Assembly: GCA_025677815.1 (NCBI GenBank)
Contig: JAIXMP010000017.1
Coordinates: 1 to 64,000, forward strand
Direction of reading: 5' to 3'
DNA from: Phascolomyces articulosus
Lineage: Eukaryota > Mucoromycota > Mucoromycetes > Mucorales > Lichtheimiaceae
DNA: 64,000 nt
The notes below the pieces were generated by a model, which did no database searches, had not been told where the DNA came from, and was given only the letters and a program-made list of their open reading frames with translations. The translations under genes and the position numbers were made by a program. Positions 48,165-59,850 of the stretch are shown here, piece by piece (position 1 is the stretch's first letter; each line of letters opens with the position of its first letter).

Positions 48165-50253
48165 TTAATCCAGTTCATCCATTGGGTTTAGTCGTCGAGA
48201 ATTTTGTTGCTGTTCTGTTCTTGTTGTACCAGTTGTTGATGTACCTTGTCGAAATGTCGTCGCTGAAACTCGAGGGACTCCGTGCGGGCACATATGTAAC
48301 ATTGAATGGCTAAAATTCCACATTAAATCATCTTCATCCTCTTCATCCTCTTCCTCTTCGTCCCCATATTCATCATAATCATCGTAATCTTCAAAGTCGT
48401 CGTCAATATCTTCTGAATCTTCATCATAGCTTAGTGTATCATTGTCCTCATCGTCATCATTATCGTCATCATCGTTGTCATCTTCGTTATCTAGATAACT
48501 TCGGGCAAGATTATGGAATTCATGTGGAAGAGTACTTGGATCAGCTACCCATATGCCTACAGTCGTACTACCAGCTGGTGATTGGAAAGTAAATGTTCTT
48601 CCATTTGATGATGTATACCCATCAGACCTTTCTTCTCGATCTGATGATAGTGCTGGAGGTGGTTGTTCATTTGCTGGTAATGAGGATCGACTAAGTTTAA
48701 CAATATAAAAATAAGCCAATTAGTCACATATATCAAATAATGCAACTCAAAATATCACTCTATTAGTTAATGAAAGGATGGTTTTAATAAAAAAAATGAA
48801 GCGTACCACATTGGACAAGTAGTACTAACGCTTAGCCAATGGCGGATGCATTTGCTGTGATATTCATGTTTGCATGGCATCTTCATCAGCTCAGTATCCA
48901 CACCAAACGCCTCTTGACAGATGATACATTCGGTTTCCACCTCTATATAAAAATAATTTTTATAGCAGTTTCTCATTAAAATAAAAAGAAAAAGGAATTA
49001 TAAAATTTAATACCGGAGCGCAGGATACATAAGGGGGGGGTGCAAAATGTTTTTCTTCCTCACCTGTATCCCCATCCCGAAGTTGCCGTTTTTCAAGTTT
49101 CTCGACTTGTTCTGGAGATGCAGCGACACGTACGCTATTGCTGTGCGTAACGTTATAAAAAAATAAGTTAGTCATAAATCGAACAAATAAAGATTTTTTT
49201 TTTTAAAAAAAAGACGAGAAAAAAGAAGCATTTGTATATTGTACCTATCATCGTTATGAAGCATATCGTGGAGGATGCTACTCAGCGGATGGTCAGGATC
49301 ATCAATATCTGGAGCATTTCCATCGTAAAGCATGCTAGAAACAATAAAAAAGTACTTTGTTAATAGCTGGGTTTATTATCGAGATAAACACGCAAGACAT
49401 CAAGATAGAAACAAAGTGTTTACCTCAACAATTGTTCAATCATCGGTAAACCTCCAGATTGAAAATGATTATGATGACTACGATGGTGGTTCTCATCAGC
49501 TAATCGACTATGATAATCATTAATTTCGTCATAATATTGGTCGATGTCATATTCATCTACTGCAGGAGTTGGAGCTTGTCGAGATTGATGATGGTGATGC
49601 AGATCTTGGGCAGCACGCCGGTAGTATCTTCTCCAAGGATGTAAAAATGCATCTTCTTCATCTTCACTATAATTCTCATCGTAATAGCTTCGCCATGGTT
49701 GAAATTCAAAATCAGAATCCTCTTCGTCCTCTTCGTCCTCCTCCTCGTCGCCCTCGTCTTCTTCGATATCTTCATAATTTTCGTCTCCATCGTCTGTTAC
49801 CGGTTCATTTGTTGATGAACTACTTGTAATACTACGATTATCAACGTTCCCTTGTCGATATTGCTGGAATGTAAGTGTATTATTCAGTCGTTCACTCAAT
49901 TGTTCGGTGTCTTCATTCTCTGATCTCGGTCGTTCACTCTCATTGCTATTATGGAGAATCTGATTATATGCATTATTATAAAACCGACACGATCGTCAGC
50001 ATGTAAATATTTATATATCAACCATATATTCTTTTGAGTGCATTATACAGTTGCATAATTGGTAATATACGTTCTAACATACACTCTACTCTACCGTTTT
50101 GAAAAAAAAAGATAAGCCTTATAATGTTCTTACCTCTTCAACAAAAGGTGATTGACACGCGCCGCATATTGGTATTGGTGCTCTGAATACACTCGTATTC
50201 GATCGGCATCGATGGCAGTAGTATCTTGCTGCAGTGATGATTCCATGTGACAT
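48165..50253 (-). CDS. RING-H2 E3 ubiquitin ligase, RNF126/RNF115 (BCA2)-like
   Basis: Six exons (50253-50134, 49959-49424, 49334-49245, 49140-49064, 48942-48807, 48690-48165) join in frame into about 494 residues. The N-terminal zinc ribbon YYCHRCRS...ICGACQSPF has Cys 13, 16, 30 and 33; in RNF126/RNF115 the same module binds ubiquitin or hydrophobic clients. The RING-H2 domain (about residues 278-320) reads ECIICQEAFG, MPCKHEYHSKCIRHWL and TCPMCRSSL, with the last Cys codon split by an intron. Between and after them lie very acidic Asp/Glu tracts (about residues 60-100 and 385-440) and disordered Ser/Thr/Gln stretches. By family knowledge this is a cytosolic or nuclear E3 acting with UbcH5-type E2s in protein quality control or sorting. 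It is larger than the human homologues (about 310 residues) because of the acidic tracts. Confidence 0.9.
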
Positions 50254-51090
50254 TATTTTATATATATATATTCAATCGACAAAAGGAAGAGGTATATAGT
50301 ATTAAAGAAGAGGAACAAAGAGCAAGAATATCATAACCCCGATTTAATATCACCTTGCAGAAGTTCAATGAAATCAGCATTATCTGATTAATATCTCAGC
50401 ATAATAGATAGAGTATCATTATTACCAGGGCGCCTTTGTTTTTCATAATATACTTGCTACTAATAAAAACTATTAGCAGGTAATTGAATATAATGAAGTA
50501 GTAATTGATCATTTACTTGTTAATTGAGTCGACTTTTTTTTTTCTATTATTAAAAGCAATATATTACTCCTAGTAATAAATAAGATTAAATAAAGCAAAA
50601 TACTTATATGGGTATTTATTAATATATAACTGGTTTATCAACAAGGGGTAGTATACAACACCAGGTTATGATAGTGATATGAATTGCAGTAGTGATCAGA
50701 GACAGGTCTAATAAAAGAAGTTCGTGATAGCCATAATAACTATGAAAAACACCTTTATTTTATTTACTTAAACTAGTTCACTAGTATATTTGTATTATTA
50801 TGTTTTGTAATACAAAGCAGGGTCATACGTGTATTTTTTAGTTTATATTATATCTCATCAGTCGCTGAAGTATTATTATAATCATTACTATTATTATAGT
50901 AAACTACAGTTGGAGGTTGTGGCAAATATCTATTTCATCAGAGAAAGTAACAAACAAATATACCTATCTATTACTATGAAGAAAAACCGTTTTCCATGGA
51001 ATAATATATAAATCAGTATGTACGATATAGCAATAATGTTTAATTCATAAAATGTGACATGTAACTTGGGGAATAATCTTTGATTCTATG

Positions 51091-51100
51091 TATATAAAAA
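51091..51100 (+). promoter_or_regulatory. TATA-like element before small candidate gene
   Basis: TATATAAAAA about 106 bases upstream of the ATG at 51206. It is the main reason to consider that small frame a gene. In DNA this AT-rich it could be chance. Confidence 0.3.
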
Positions 51101-51205
51101 GAAATGTTGCATATACTACATTAATCCATCTCCTAGATAAAATTAATAAATAATAAACATTTGCCTTTGAGGTCTTTATCATTATCAAGAAGCAGACATG
51201 GGGGA

Positions 51206-51517
51206 ATGGAAGGAGTAAAATTGTTAAATAAAACGTCTCTCATCTTAAGTTATAGAAGCTGTTTTTTTGGATTTATGTTACATCAACAAAAGCATGGGTA
51301 CCCCAAAAGCACCACCCTGTTAGTGGTACTTTTATTACTTTCTTTATCTTTACGTACAATGTTCTACGCTTCAGCATACATCCAAAGCATCGAATTAACG
51401 GTTAATAGGAGAAATGGAAGCGATAGTGATGGTTGCAGTGACAATAGACAAAAGTTTGAATCAAGAAGAAAGGACAAAGAATGGGGAAAAACCGGTACTG
51501 TAAATAAAATGAAGTAG
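51206..51517 (+). CDS. Possible small single-pass membrane protein
   Basis: A 103-residue frame from the ATG at 51206. It has a polar N-terminus (MEGVKLLNKTS), one strongly hydrophobic helix (STTLLVVLLLLSLSLRTMFY, about residues 35-55) and a charged Ser/Asp/Arg/Lys tail. An upstream ATG at 51198 in another frame ends after six codons. No family is recognised. Base composition is slightly less AT-rich than the flanks and a TATA-like element stands upstream, but it may be a random frame. Confidence 0.33.
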   Translation: MEGVKLLNKTSLILSYRSCFFGFMLHQQKHGYPKSTTLLVVLLLLSLSLRTMFYASAYIQSIELTVNRRNGSDSDGCSDNRQKFESRRKDKEWGKTGTVNKMK

Positions 51518-53920
51518 CTGGGTTTAGTCTACCTGTTTATAGTACATAACACTTAGTAAAATGACTTAATAAAGTTTGACCTATCCGACCTATGCAGCCT
51601 ATACGCGACCAAATACATGTTGATTTATTGTTTAAAGCTATATATGTATTATTTTGCTATTTTTGTACTTAAGATTATTGATAGATGTACTAGTTTTTAA
51701 TAATAAAAAGGAATATGTTTCAACAGTGTAATACGTTGTAGTAGACATATTTCTTTAAAAAAGAAACCTTAATAAAGCACACTCACAGGTATAAAATAGA
51801 GAATACTCATCATGTAAAAATTTACATTGGTATTCTATAACTATTAATGTAAAGCAATGATTTGCAATCCTATAAGCAGGCAATGATAAAAACGATAAAA
51901 TAAGAAATAAATGACTGTGTTATAATATTATAAATTAGCAGTATCAATTTATGGTAATATCCATAGGTCATTTTCTTCATTTTGGGCGGAATAAGTTGAA
52001 TAGGCTGATATAGGTTCACTCCTTTCTATATGGGCCAATATATATTTGGGACTTTGATCGATGTTTATTTGAGGGCTCATAACTCATAAGAGGTCATGTT
52101 TATTTTCTCGTAAGTACCTACTGTTGTTGGGTTGTAAACGGTTGCGCCAGTAATCAATATCATTAAAAAATGGTATATACAACTGTAACTACTATATAAT
52201 AAAATGATAGTGTATAGAAACAGAAAGCCGGTAGCATTGAAGTATATACTTACCATTTACGAAGCCCGACAAATAACATCACGAAGCGACGACAAAGAAG
52301 AAGCACTCATGGGACGGCTTCAGTTGCAGCAGCGGGAATGAGTGTGTTCTAGATGAGGAATATAATAAATCAGATGTTCTCTACAAGCAAATTCCGAAAA
52401 CTACCACTTTCAAATGATATTGTATAACAGCTATGCCAGAAGAGAAATATTTATTGAGCAAATGAGTATGCATTATCATTCTCATGATTATATGCAGGAT
52501 TTAAAAGCTATTATTTAATACTATAAACACGCCTGTATTGTTAATACCAATCCACCCATTCATACATCTCTATCTTTTGTGAAGTGACTGAAGAAGTAGC
52601 AATGAAAATTTATATCTTTTCTAATAGTAATAAGTATCAAAATAAAAGATAAAAATCACTTTAAAAATACAGAAATGATATGTTGGATACCGAAGGAGTC
52701 GACGGAAATAGCAGGAGAACCCACATAACAGAAAGCATTGGCAGTCATATGTGCAGTAAAAGAATAAAAGAATAAAAATAATAGAGGTAGGATCGTCAAA
52801 AAACTTCCATAACAATGCTGTGGATCCATCAAAAAAAAAAAAATAAGCTGTAACAAATGTAAACAGAAAAATTATGTATGAACAGCAACTCGCTAAAAAC
52901 AAAGGTTTGGGTCATACATCATGTAAAGAATCGATAAAGCATAAATAATATATACTTTTCTTAGTAGTAATGTTAGCAAACAAGAATCTAAAACTATGTC
53001 TCAAATGCTGTTGTACATTTCTTAAAGAGAATTCTCGTTATCAACTCTTATTTTGTGGATGTTTGGTTTTCTTACAAAAGGTATGGTCCTCTTTTTTTTC
53101 TTTTTTGGAGAGGTGAAGATTCTATCTAACGGTATTTCCTAACTGAAATACTGAAGGTCAGATGTAATTTTTCATTGAGACAAAATGATATTATTGTGGC
53201 TTTCAATGGTAACCATAGCAACCAGTGTTCATTGTGGCTGTTCAAGCTACTATCTTTGGTGTTAACGATTATCTTGTGTAACTACCATCTTTTTTAACAA
53301 GCAGAGTTATTACTTAGCAAGATCAGGTAAATAAGTTAACCGTAATCTCCATGAAACTTCAGTCATTTAAACATTTTTTTTTTTTTTTTTGCAAACACAT
53401 GTAAGTTTATATTTCAATTGGCATGTATATTTAACTACATTTCATATTACCCGAACAATTGATGAATTAACTGTAAATGCTGATTTTTTTTCAAGTCGTC
53501 TTGATAGTAAAAAACAAACCAGCTAATTTATCACTGCTGCGGCGGTCAACAAATTGAACATTTTTACCTCTCTAATCAAGATGTATGCCATAGTCAAAGA
53601 AATATTTAGTCATATAAATAGTGTGTCATATTTGTTACAAAAGTAAATAACCTATAGATAATGATTTTATTTCTTGCTGACTTTGTTTTTGTCATACATA
53701 GGAATAACACATATCTATTGTTGAGACGTTCGGAACCAACGGGAATAGGTAACACAGCCCGCCAAATGATTTTTATAAGGAGGGAAAAAAGAGTTGGGAA
53801 CTAAGAAAAAAAGGTTGCGTCGATCCTCTTTTTTCTCTTTTTCTTTTCTTCTCCCACCTTTTCATTTATTATTATTAGCTCACCTATCCTATCCACATAC
53901 TTCTTTTCTTAAACAAAATA

Positions 53921-56328
53921 ATGTATCCATACGGACAACAGCCTCCATACCCACCCCCACCACAACAATATGGTGGTTACCCTCCACCACAGCATCCTGG
54001 AGGATATCCACCTCCACCACCTCAAGGTTATCCACCATCTCAAGGTTATCCTACACCACCACCACCCGCTGGTAACTATCCACAACAACATCAAGGTTAC
54101 CCACCTCCACCTCCACCAGCAAATACATATCCTGGAAATGCACCACCGCCAGCATATCCTCCACCACAAGGGGTAATTAAAAAGAGATCGGATTACTAAA
54201 TAACAATGATCATTTATAGTGACAAGTTGAATTTTGACACGATCTCATTTTCAATTCAAATTTATAGTATGCTCCACCTACTACTCAACCTCCTAATTAC
54301 CGTCCCTACCCAGGCAATGAAAGGATTCAACCACCAACTTACCAAGGTAAATGATCATTAGTCAGAAAGTAATACTAGAGACTTTGTTACTGAAATCACA
54401 AAAAATAAAATAAAATAAACGATAGGTCAAGATCCAGTGTTCAGACCGCAAAACCAAGGTAGTATATATTTATTATTTAAAAAAGCATTCCATTTTTGTT
54501 GTTACTTACACCATGTTATTATTTTTTCATAGGACAATACCCACAACAAATACCTAATGCGGGTGGCAACTTGGGGGGACTCGTTATGCATGTGAATCCC
54601 TCGATGCAAAATCGTCCTCCTCCAAACTTTCAACTTTCTAATTGTAAGGATGAATGATATGGCTTTTTTTATTACTATTATCATGAAAAGCTAAAGATCT
54701 ATTCATTTATATATTAATAGGCCAAGGACGAAAGCGTGCATTATTGATTGGTATTAACTATTTCAGATCACCTAATGAACTTAAGGGTAAGTTGTGTCAT
54801 GCGAAAGAGGATGAGAAGAGGTATTTTGATTGATTGAATAGATAGTTTTGTTAATGACTTTTTGGTGATCTGGTATATGTATAGGTTGTATTAACGATGT
54901 CAATAATCTCAAATCCTTCTTAATGCAATTATATAACTTCCGTGCGGTAATTATTAAATGTTGTTTGTATTAAATGTGAGAGAAGTGGTAGCAAAATTGG
55001 GCGCTGTACTTTAATAACTGACATTGTTTTGTTTTATTTTTGAAGGAGGATATGGTTATTCTGACAGATGATCAAGCTGACCAAAGGTTTATTCCAACAA
55101 GAGCAAACATGATTGCTGGCATGGAATGGCTTGTGCGGGATGCACGACCAAATGACTCGTGAGTATTTGTTTGTTACTGGTGGGTCATGTGGGCCATTGC
55201 TGTTATTGTTTTGTTATTGACTAATGCCTCCCTTTTTTATTAGATTCTTTTTCCATTTCAGTGGTCACGGAGGCAGAGTTAAAGATACAAATGGTGATGA
55301 AGATGATGGATGGGAGTATGTATTAAATTATAAAGGACTTTATGGATAAGAGGTTGGGCTTGGCATATGTAATTATAAACCAATTGTTAACTTTTTTTAA
55401 TGTCTAGTGAAACAATTTATCCTGTGGACCATCAAAGATATCCCGGCAAATCGGGCCAGATTGTTGACGATGTGAGAACCTTTATGAATAAATTACAGGG
55501 GAAGAAAAGATAGTCAACGATTGGATATGTATTGGGTTACTAAAATTGGAAAATTTCTTTATTTCTTACAGGTAATGCACGATATTATGGTTCGTAGATT
55601 ACCACCTGGTGCACGATTAACAGCTATCTTTGACAGTTGTCATTCTGGAACTGCATTGGATTTACCTTATGTCTATTCCACCTCTGGTGCATTAAAGGAA
55701 GCTAATATTTTCAAAGATGCTGGATCAAGTTTGATGAATGCCGGCATGTCGTATGCAAGTGGAAATATTGGCGGTGCTATCTCAAGTGTCATGTCCATTG
55801 GTAACAAGTTATTGAGTGGCAAGTCTGTGGATGATCGTGTCAAACAATTCAAGAGTTCAGCAGCAGATGTTGTCATGTTCTCGGGTTGTAAGGATGAACA
55901 AACATCAGCAGATGCTTTTGAAGCAGGTAAAGTTTCTGAATATTTGGTATTACTATAGGATCGAGTTATATTGCAGCAATACACACATTATTGGGGGTGA
56001 TAGTTTTACATTACAAGGGCCTGTCGTTTATTGATTAATTTTTTTTTTTTGGATATTTCTAGGACGATCGACAGGTGCCATGTCTCACGCTTTTACAAGT
56101 AAGTTTTTTGATTCAAAACAGCAACAAAATAGATAATATATTTACTAATTTGGATGGGTTCATCACTTTTTTTTTTTTTTATCTATAGCTGCATTGAGAA
56201 GCAACCCTCGACAATCTTACCTTCAACTTTTGAACTCGGTTCGAACAATTCTTCGGGAAAAATATTCACAAAGACCCCAACTTTCGAGCTCACATCCAAT
56301 CGATGTCAATACATTATTCATTTGCTAA
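53921..56328 (+). CDS. Type I metacaspase (caspase-like cysteine protease)
   Basis: Twelve exons join in frame into about 460 residues, typical for fungal metacaspases. The N-terminal prodomain (about 1-150) is a Pro/Gln/Tyr/Gly-rich repeat ([14 protein letters not shown]) without a zinc finger, as in fungi. The p20 domain follows: [12 protein letters not shown], the catalytic His in [12 protein letters not shown] (about H247), DEDDGWDETIYPVD, and the catalytic Cys in [18 protein letters not shown] (about C307). The p10-like part has [15 protein letters not shown] and [11 protein letters not shown], ending LFIC. It cleaves after Arg/Lys and is normally Ca2+-activated; in fungi it is linked to stress, aggregate clearance and regulated cell death, and it acts in the cytosol or nucleus. 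Nothing essential is missing. It ends 385 bases from the convergent polymerase gene. Confidence 0.96.
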
Positions 56329-56713
56329 TAATATTAAAAAATGGTGAAATAAAAAAAAATTGGATGTGTGATACTCCTCTAGTATTATGTATGCTTTATT
56401 CTCAATTACAAAATACGTGCGCGCGCGCGTGTGTGTGTGTGTGTGTATATATAGAATCATGTGTTTTCCAATAAGTCGGACAAAAAAAAATTGTTGGAAA
56501 TGATGAAAATTGAAGTTCATGTTGGAATGGAGAAGTATATTTATGTTAGCGAAGGTATGAACATATATAAAGGGAATAAGGGAAATGAAATGTGCAAAGG
56601 CAATAGAATACTATATATGGAATATAAATTGGATGAGGTGGTTGAAAAAAGTATATATGAATATGTATGAATGTTTACAATGGTATAGAATGTATAATAC
56701 AGAATGTAAATTG
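56329..56713. other. Convergent 3' spacer with alternating purine-pyrimidine repeat
   Basis: Between the metacaspase and polymerase stops. It contains a compound (CG)n(TG)n(TA)n tract at about 56416-56453, a sequence type that can adopt Z-DNA. No coding content is recognised. Confidence 0.5.
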
Positions 56714-59498
56714 CTAGCAATTGCGTTGGCTTGGATCGAGCCATTTCAAATTGAGAATATCAAACATATGCTGCTCACTTTTCACGTAGAGTCTTTCTTG
56801 TGTAGCACGTGAATATAGCCCATGAGAGGTAACCTTAATATTCATGACCTTTTTAGCATACAATCGAATGCTTCTTTCGAAATAGCTTGATCCTGTCCAT
56901 GCCAATACTGCCACTGGATAATTTTCAAAGGGTGAAACAACAAAGTCGACTCGACGACAGATGGTGCTTCCAGGTTGTCTCCAAATACAAAGTGCTTGAT
57001 CTGGCCTCAAGTGTTTTTCGTCTCCATCACGTAGCTTGCAATCCGATCCCATTGTAATAATATCCACTAGTAGTTCTATTATAAATACTTATTATATTAG
57101 CTGGAAAGAAGAAAAAATCTACTAAATATATCATATTTTCAATTTTTTTCTTACCCTTCACTTTAAAGACTTCTAATAGTCCAACTAATAATTTTGATGA
57201 TACCGAATTTTCTTTATGGGTCATAATGATGTCTACATCACCAGATTCTGGTTTGCCACGTCTATATATATCATAGAGTGTATATTTTTAGTTATGTATA
57301 TAATCAACGCTCAGGAATGATTGACACAATTTACTTCTTCATATCTCTACACTTACCGATAACTTCCACATACAGTCATTGTAGAACCAGGATAGTATTC
57401 ATCGAGGATTTTGGATACCTCATTTGCAATTTCCTCAACCTCTGTTCTAGGAATTCTATTATTATTGATCCAATAAGCGACGCATATTTTGTTAGCTGGA
57501 TACTAAGAAAAAAAGGGGTATTAGCCAAATGCATAATAATGATTATTCTTACTTTTTCACAAAATCATCATAATATCTGATCCCGATTTCTTGATCTCGA
57601 GAAAGTTTCTCATGTGCCATTACATCATCAAGTGTACGTCGACCTCTTCGATACCATTCCTGTGCAGTATGTGATCCAGCGCCTAAAATTCCAAATCGAT
57701 ATTATATTATCAACCAATAATGAATGTTGTATAAAGTTCCAATTGTTTATATAAATATTTATAAAATATTACCATGGACATTATAGAACGTTTCGAGAAC
57801 TTTGAATTCGGGATCTGATTTCAATAGTTCTGTTATTATGACAATCAAAAGAAAAAAAAATCACAGAACGTTAGTACAGCCGATGACTTAATAAGCAGAA
57901 AGTTATTTTACTTACCAACATCTTGGACGTAGCCATCGCGTAGAAAGCCATCAATCTAGTATATAATTTAATATATTTAAATAAGAATTCCTCACTTTAT
58001 ACTATGAAAAAATATCATCAGATTTAAAAATAGTGTGAATATAAACGTACTATTCGACCTGTTTTGTCACCAATACCATGTAATTTTTTGGCTTGTTTTG
58101 CAGACTTTATTTTTTTAGGGTATGACTATGTATTAGTGTAAGAATTTTGTTACTTTTAGTAATAAAGACAAATCTTGAATTTGGATTGATGATTATCAAT
58201 TAAGTACATACCCGAATTGTCTAAAATACAATATAGTTGGTATTTTTGATGATAAATATAAAAAAAGAATATTATTAGGTAATCGGTACATTATTTATAA
58301 AAATATAATTTATGATGGACTTACACTGGCTGCAATTCGATAGCTACGACTTTTCATCTTATCTCCTGTAATATAGTATATAGAAAATATTCAATTCAAA
58401 ACACCATTTTGTAAATAAAAGCTCTTATTTTCTGTTTTCAGTGAAAAAAAGTATTACCTTTCAATTCTCTGGCATACTCCAAAAACTCGAGTATTTCAAC
58501 AATACCTTTGTTGAATGGATTCCAATTACAAGGGCGTTGACAAGCATAGGTACCAATTTTCTCAACAGTTTCATCGTTATCCACCACTGGAGTTAGGGAT
58601 AGGTCAATATCATCATCCTCTGTGGTGCCGCCATCATCTGTCGTAGTAGTTTGATAACTATCTCCTTTACTATATATATAACATGGATGGTTAATATCAT
58701 TTGTCTATTTATCAGACAAAAGAAAAATATTACAGCTTATAATTCGATTTCCTTTTTTTTTCGAAAGAGTATATTATAGTATATGATGGTATTATGACGA
58801 TAATAAGTCTTACATGTATTTCTGCGCTGGTCGATGACCTTCAATAATCACACATGGTGTAACCTTACAGCCTTGTTTGGCATAGGTATCTTGAACAGTA
58901 TACCATGATCGTACTTGACGAGGAAGTTGCGATTTTTTCTTTGCAGTACCATCAAATGGTTGTTCATCTTTAGGCAACGCTAACGTATTCTCATCCTCTT
59001 GTCGTTTTTTCGATTGCTGGTCATTCTCTTCTTGTTCTTCCGCTTCCGCTTTGCGTTTCTTTTGATATTGTTGAATATCGATAACGTATTTTGCACGTTG
59101 ATCTTTATGCATATTTTCTTTCATGATCCAATCGATATGAACTACAGGTACTGCAGGATGCTACATCAAAATATATATATATAAAAGAAACGCATAAGTA
59201 CTTTCCATGCCAACGAAAAGGTAGGAGGAAGAAGAAAAAATACCTTGACATGACGAACAATTCTTTCAGGACTTTTTAACGATGTAATAATATAATCGGC
59301 ATATTGAGAGGATTCAATGACAATGTGACCTTGATCTTTAATAACTTTACAAATTTGAGTTTGTAGATCATTATTGAGCTTGATGGCAAGTAAATATAAT
59401 TTCATGGGTGGTTCACATGTTAAAAAGTCATTCCATTGAACTTTCATTTTTGATGCCTTTATTTCTTCCTTGTTGCTGTTACTGTCATTGTTTGACAT
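56714..59498 (-). CDS. Family X DNA polymerase with BRCT domain (Pol lambda / Pol4-like)
   Basis: Twelve exons (59498-59244, 59160-58814, 58669-58458, 58365-58325, 58220-58212, 58125-58051, 57955-57916, 57829-57773, 57682-57553, 57455-57357, 57261-57155, 57075-56714) close in frame as about 577 residues (human Pol lambda 575). An N-terminal BRCT domain (about 30-110, with VPVVHIDWI), a polar Lys/Glu-rich linker, a helix-hairpin-helix (KLHGIGDKTGRI), the second HhH region (NVHGAGSHTAQEWYRRG), fingers/palm CGSYRRGKPESGDVDIIM with two catalytic Asp (about 430 and 432), the third Asp in CRRVDFVV (about 501) and the thumb motif AWTGSSYFERSIRLYA. It fills short gaps in base excision repair and non-homologous end joining in the nucleus. 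The SYRRGK and TGSxxF motifs favour Pol lambda over Pol mu/TdT. Exon 5 is a 9-base microexon (ThrIleArg). Confidence 0.94.
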
Positions 59499-59850
59499 GG
59501 TTTCAATATGAATATGAAAAGAAGAGTGGATAGAAGCTCGTCTAGCCTTAAAGCGGTATGATTTGCGCAGAATTTAATTATTAAAATTGAGAAGCAACTG
59601 GCAACATAAATTATCACATAGAAAGCAGCGGACGATGGTGGGTCCATTAGACAAATTGGCTTGTTTTTCATAACCAATCCCATATATATTATTTGTTCTA
59701 CACTATCACTCTAATGCGGAGTGTGATTCCAAATGAAGTTTGAATGGTAATAATGCATCAACTTGTTTTCTGTTGCCACGTTTTCCATCTCTCTTTTTTA
59801 TTATCTTTTTCACAGCTTTGTTCCCAGACTGTCCAGGAACAGAAAACGCC
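59499..59850. promoter_or_regulatory. Shared divergent promoter region (polymerase X / ALG6)
   Basis: A 352-base gap separates the two divergent start codons, so both promoters must lie here or extend into the other gene's leader. No clear TATA box is seen on either side; CCAAT-type and pyrimidine-rich stretches are present, and a TTTTTCACAG near 59805-59816 could be the acceptor of a leader intron of ALG6. Inferred from gene arrangement. Confidence 0.35.

Larger units (their letters stand above)
50254..53920. other. Long divergent intergenic region (RING ligase / metacaspase)
   Basis: About 3.7 kb of AT-rich DNA. Apart from the small candidate gene at 51206-51517 I see no coding content. 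A minus-strand frame at 52902-52621 is Phe/Tyr/Leu-rich and looks like translated AT-rich noise. A poly-T run lies near 53373-53390, and there is pyrimidine-rich leader sequence just before the metacaspase ATG. Confidence 0.35.

Noticed and set aside
53909..54169. Trp/Arg-rich antisense and His-rich sense frames over the metacaspase prodomain
   Set aside because: They are other-frame translations of the CCA/CCT repeat coding the Pro-rich prodomain.
59731..59850. Upstream ATG at 59731 with a spliced leader exon for ALG6
   Set aside because: Splicing from the GTAATA at about 59746 to the CACAG near 59816 brings in a frame that does not match the ALG6 protein; the first in-frame ATG at 59851 is kept.
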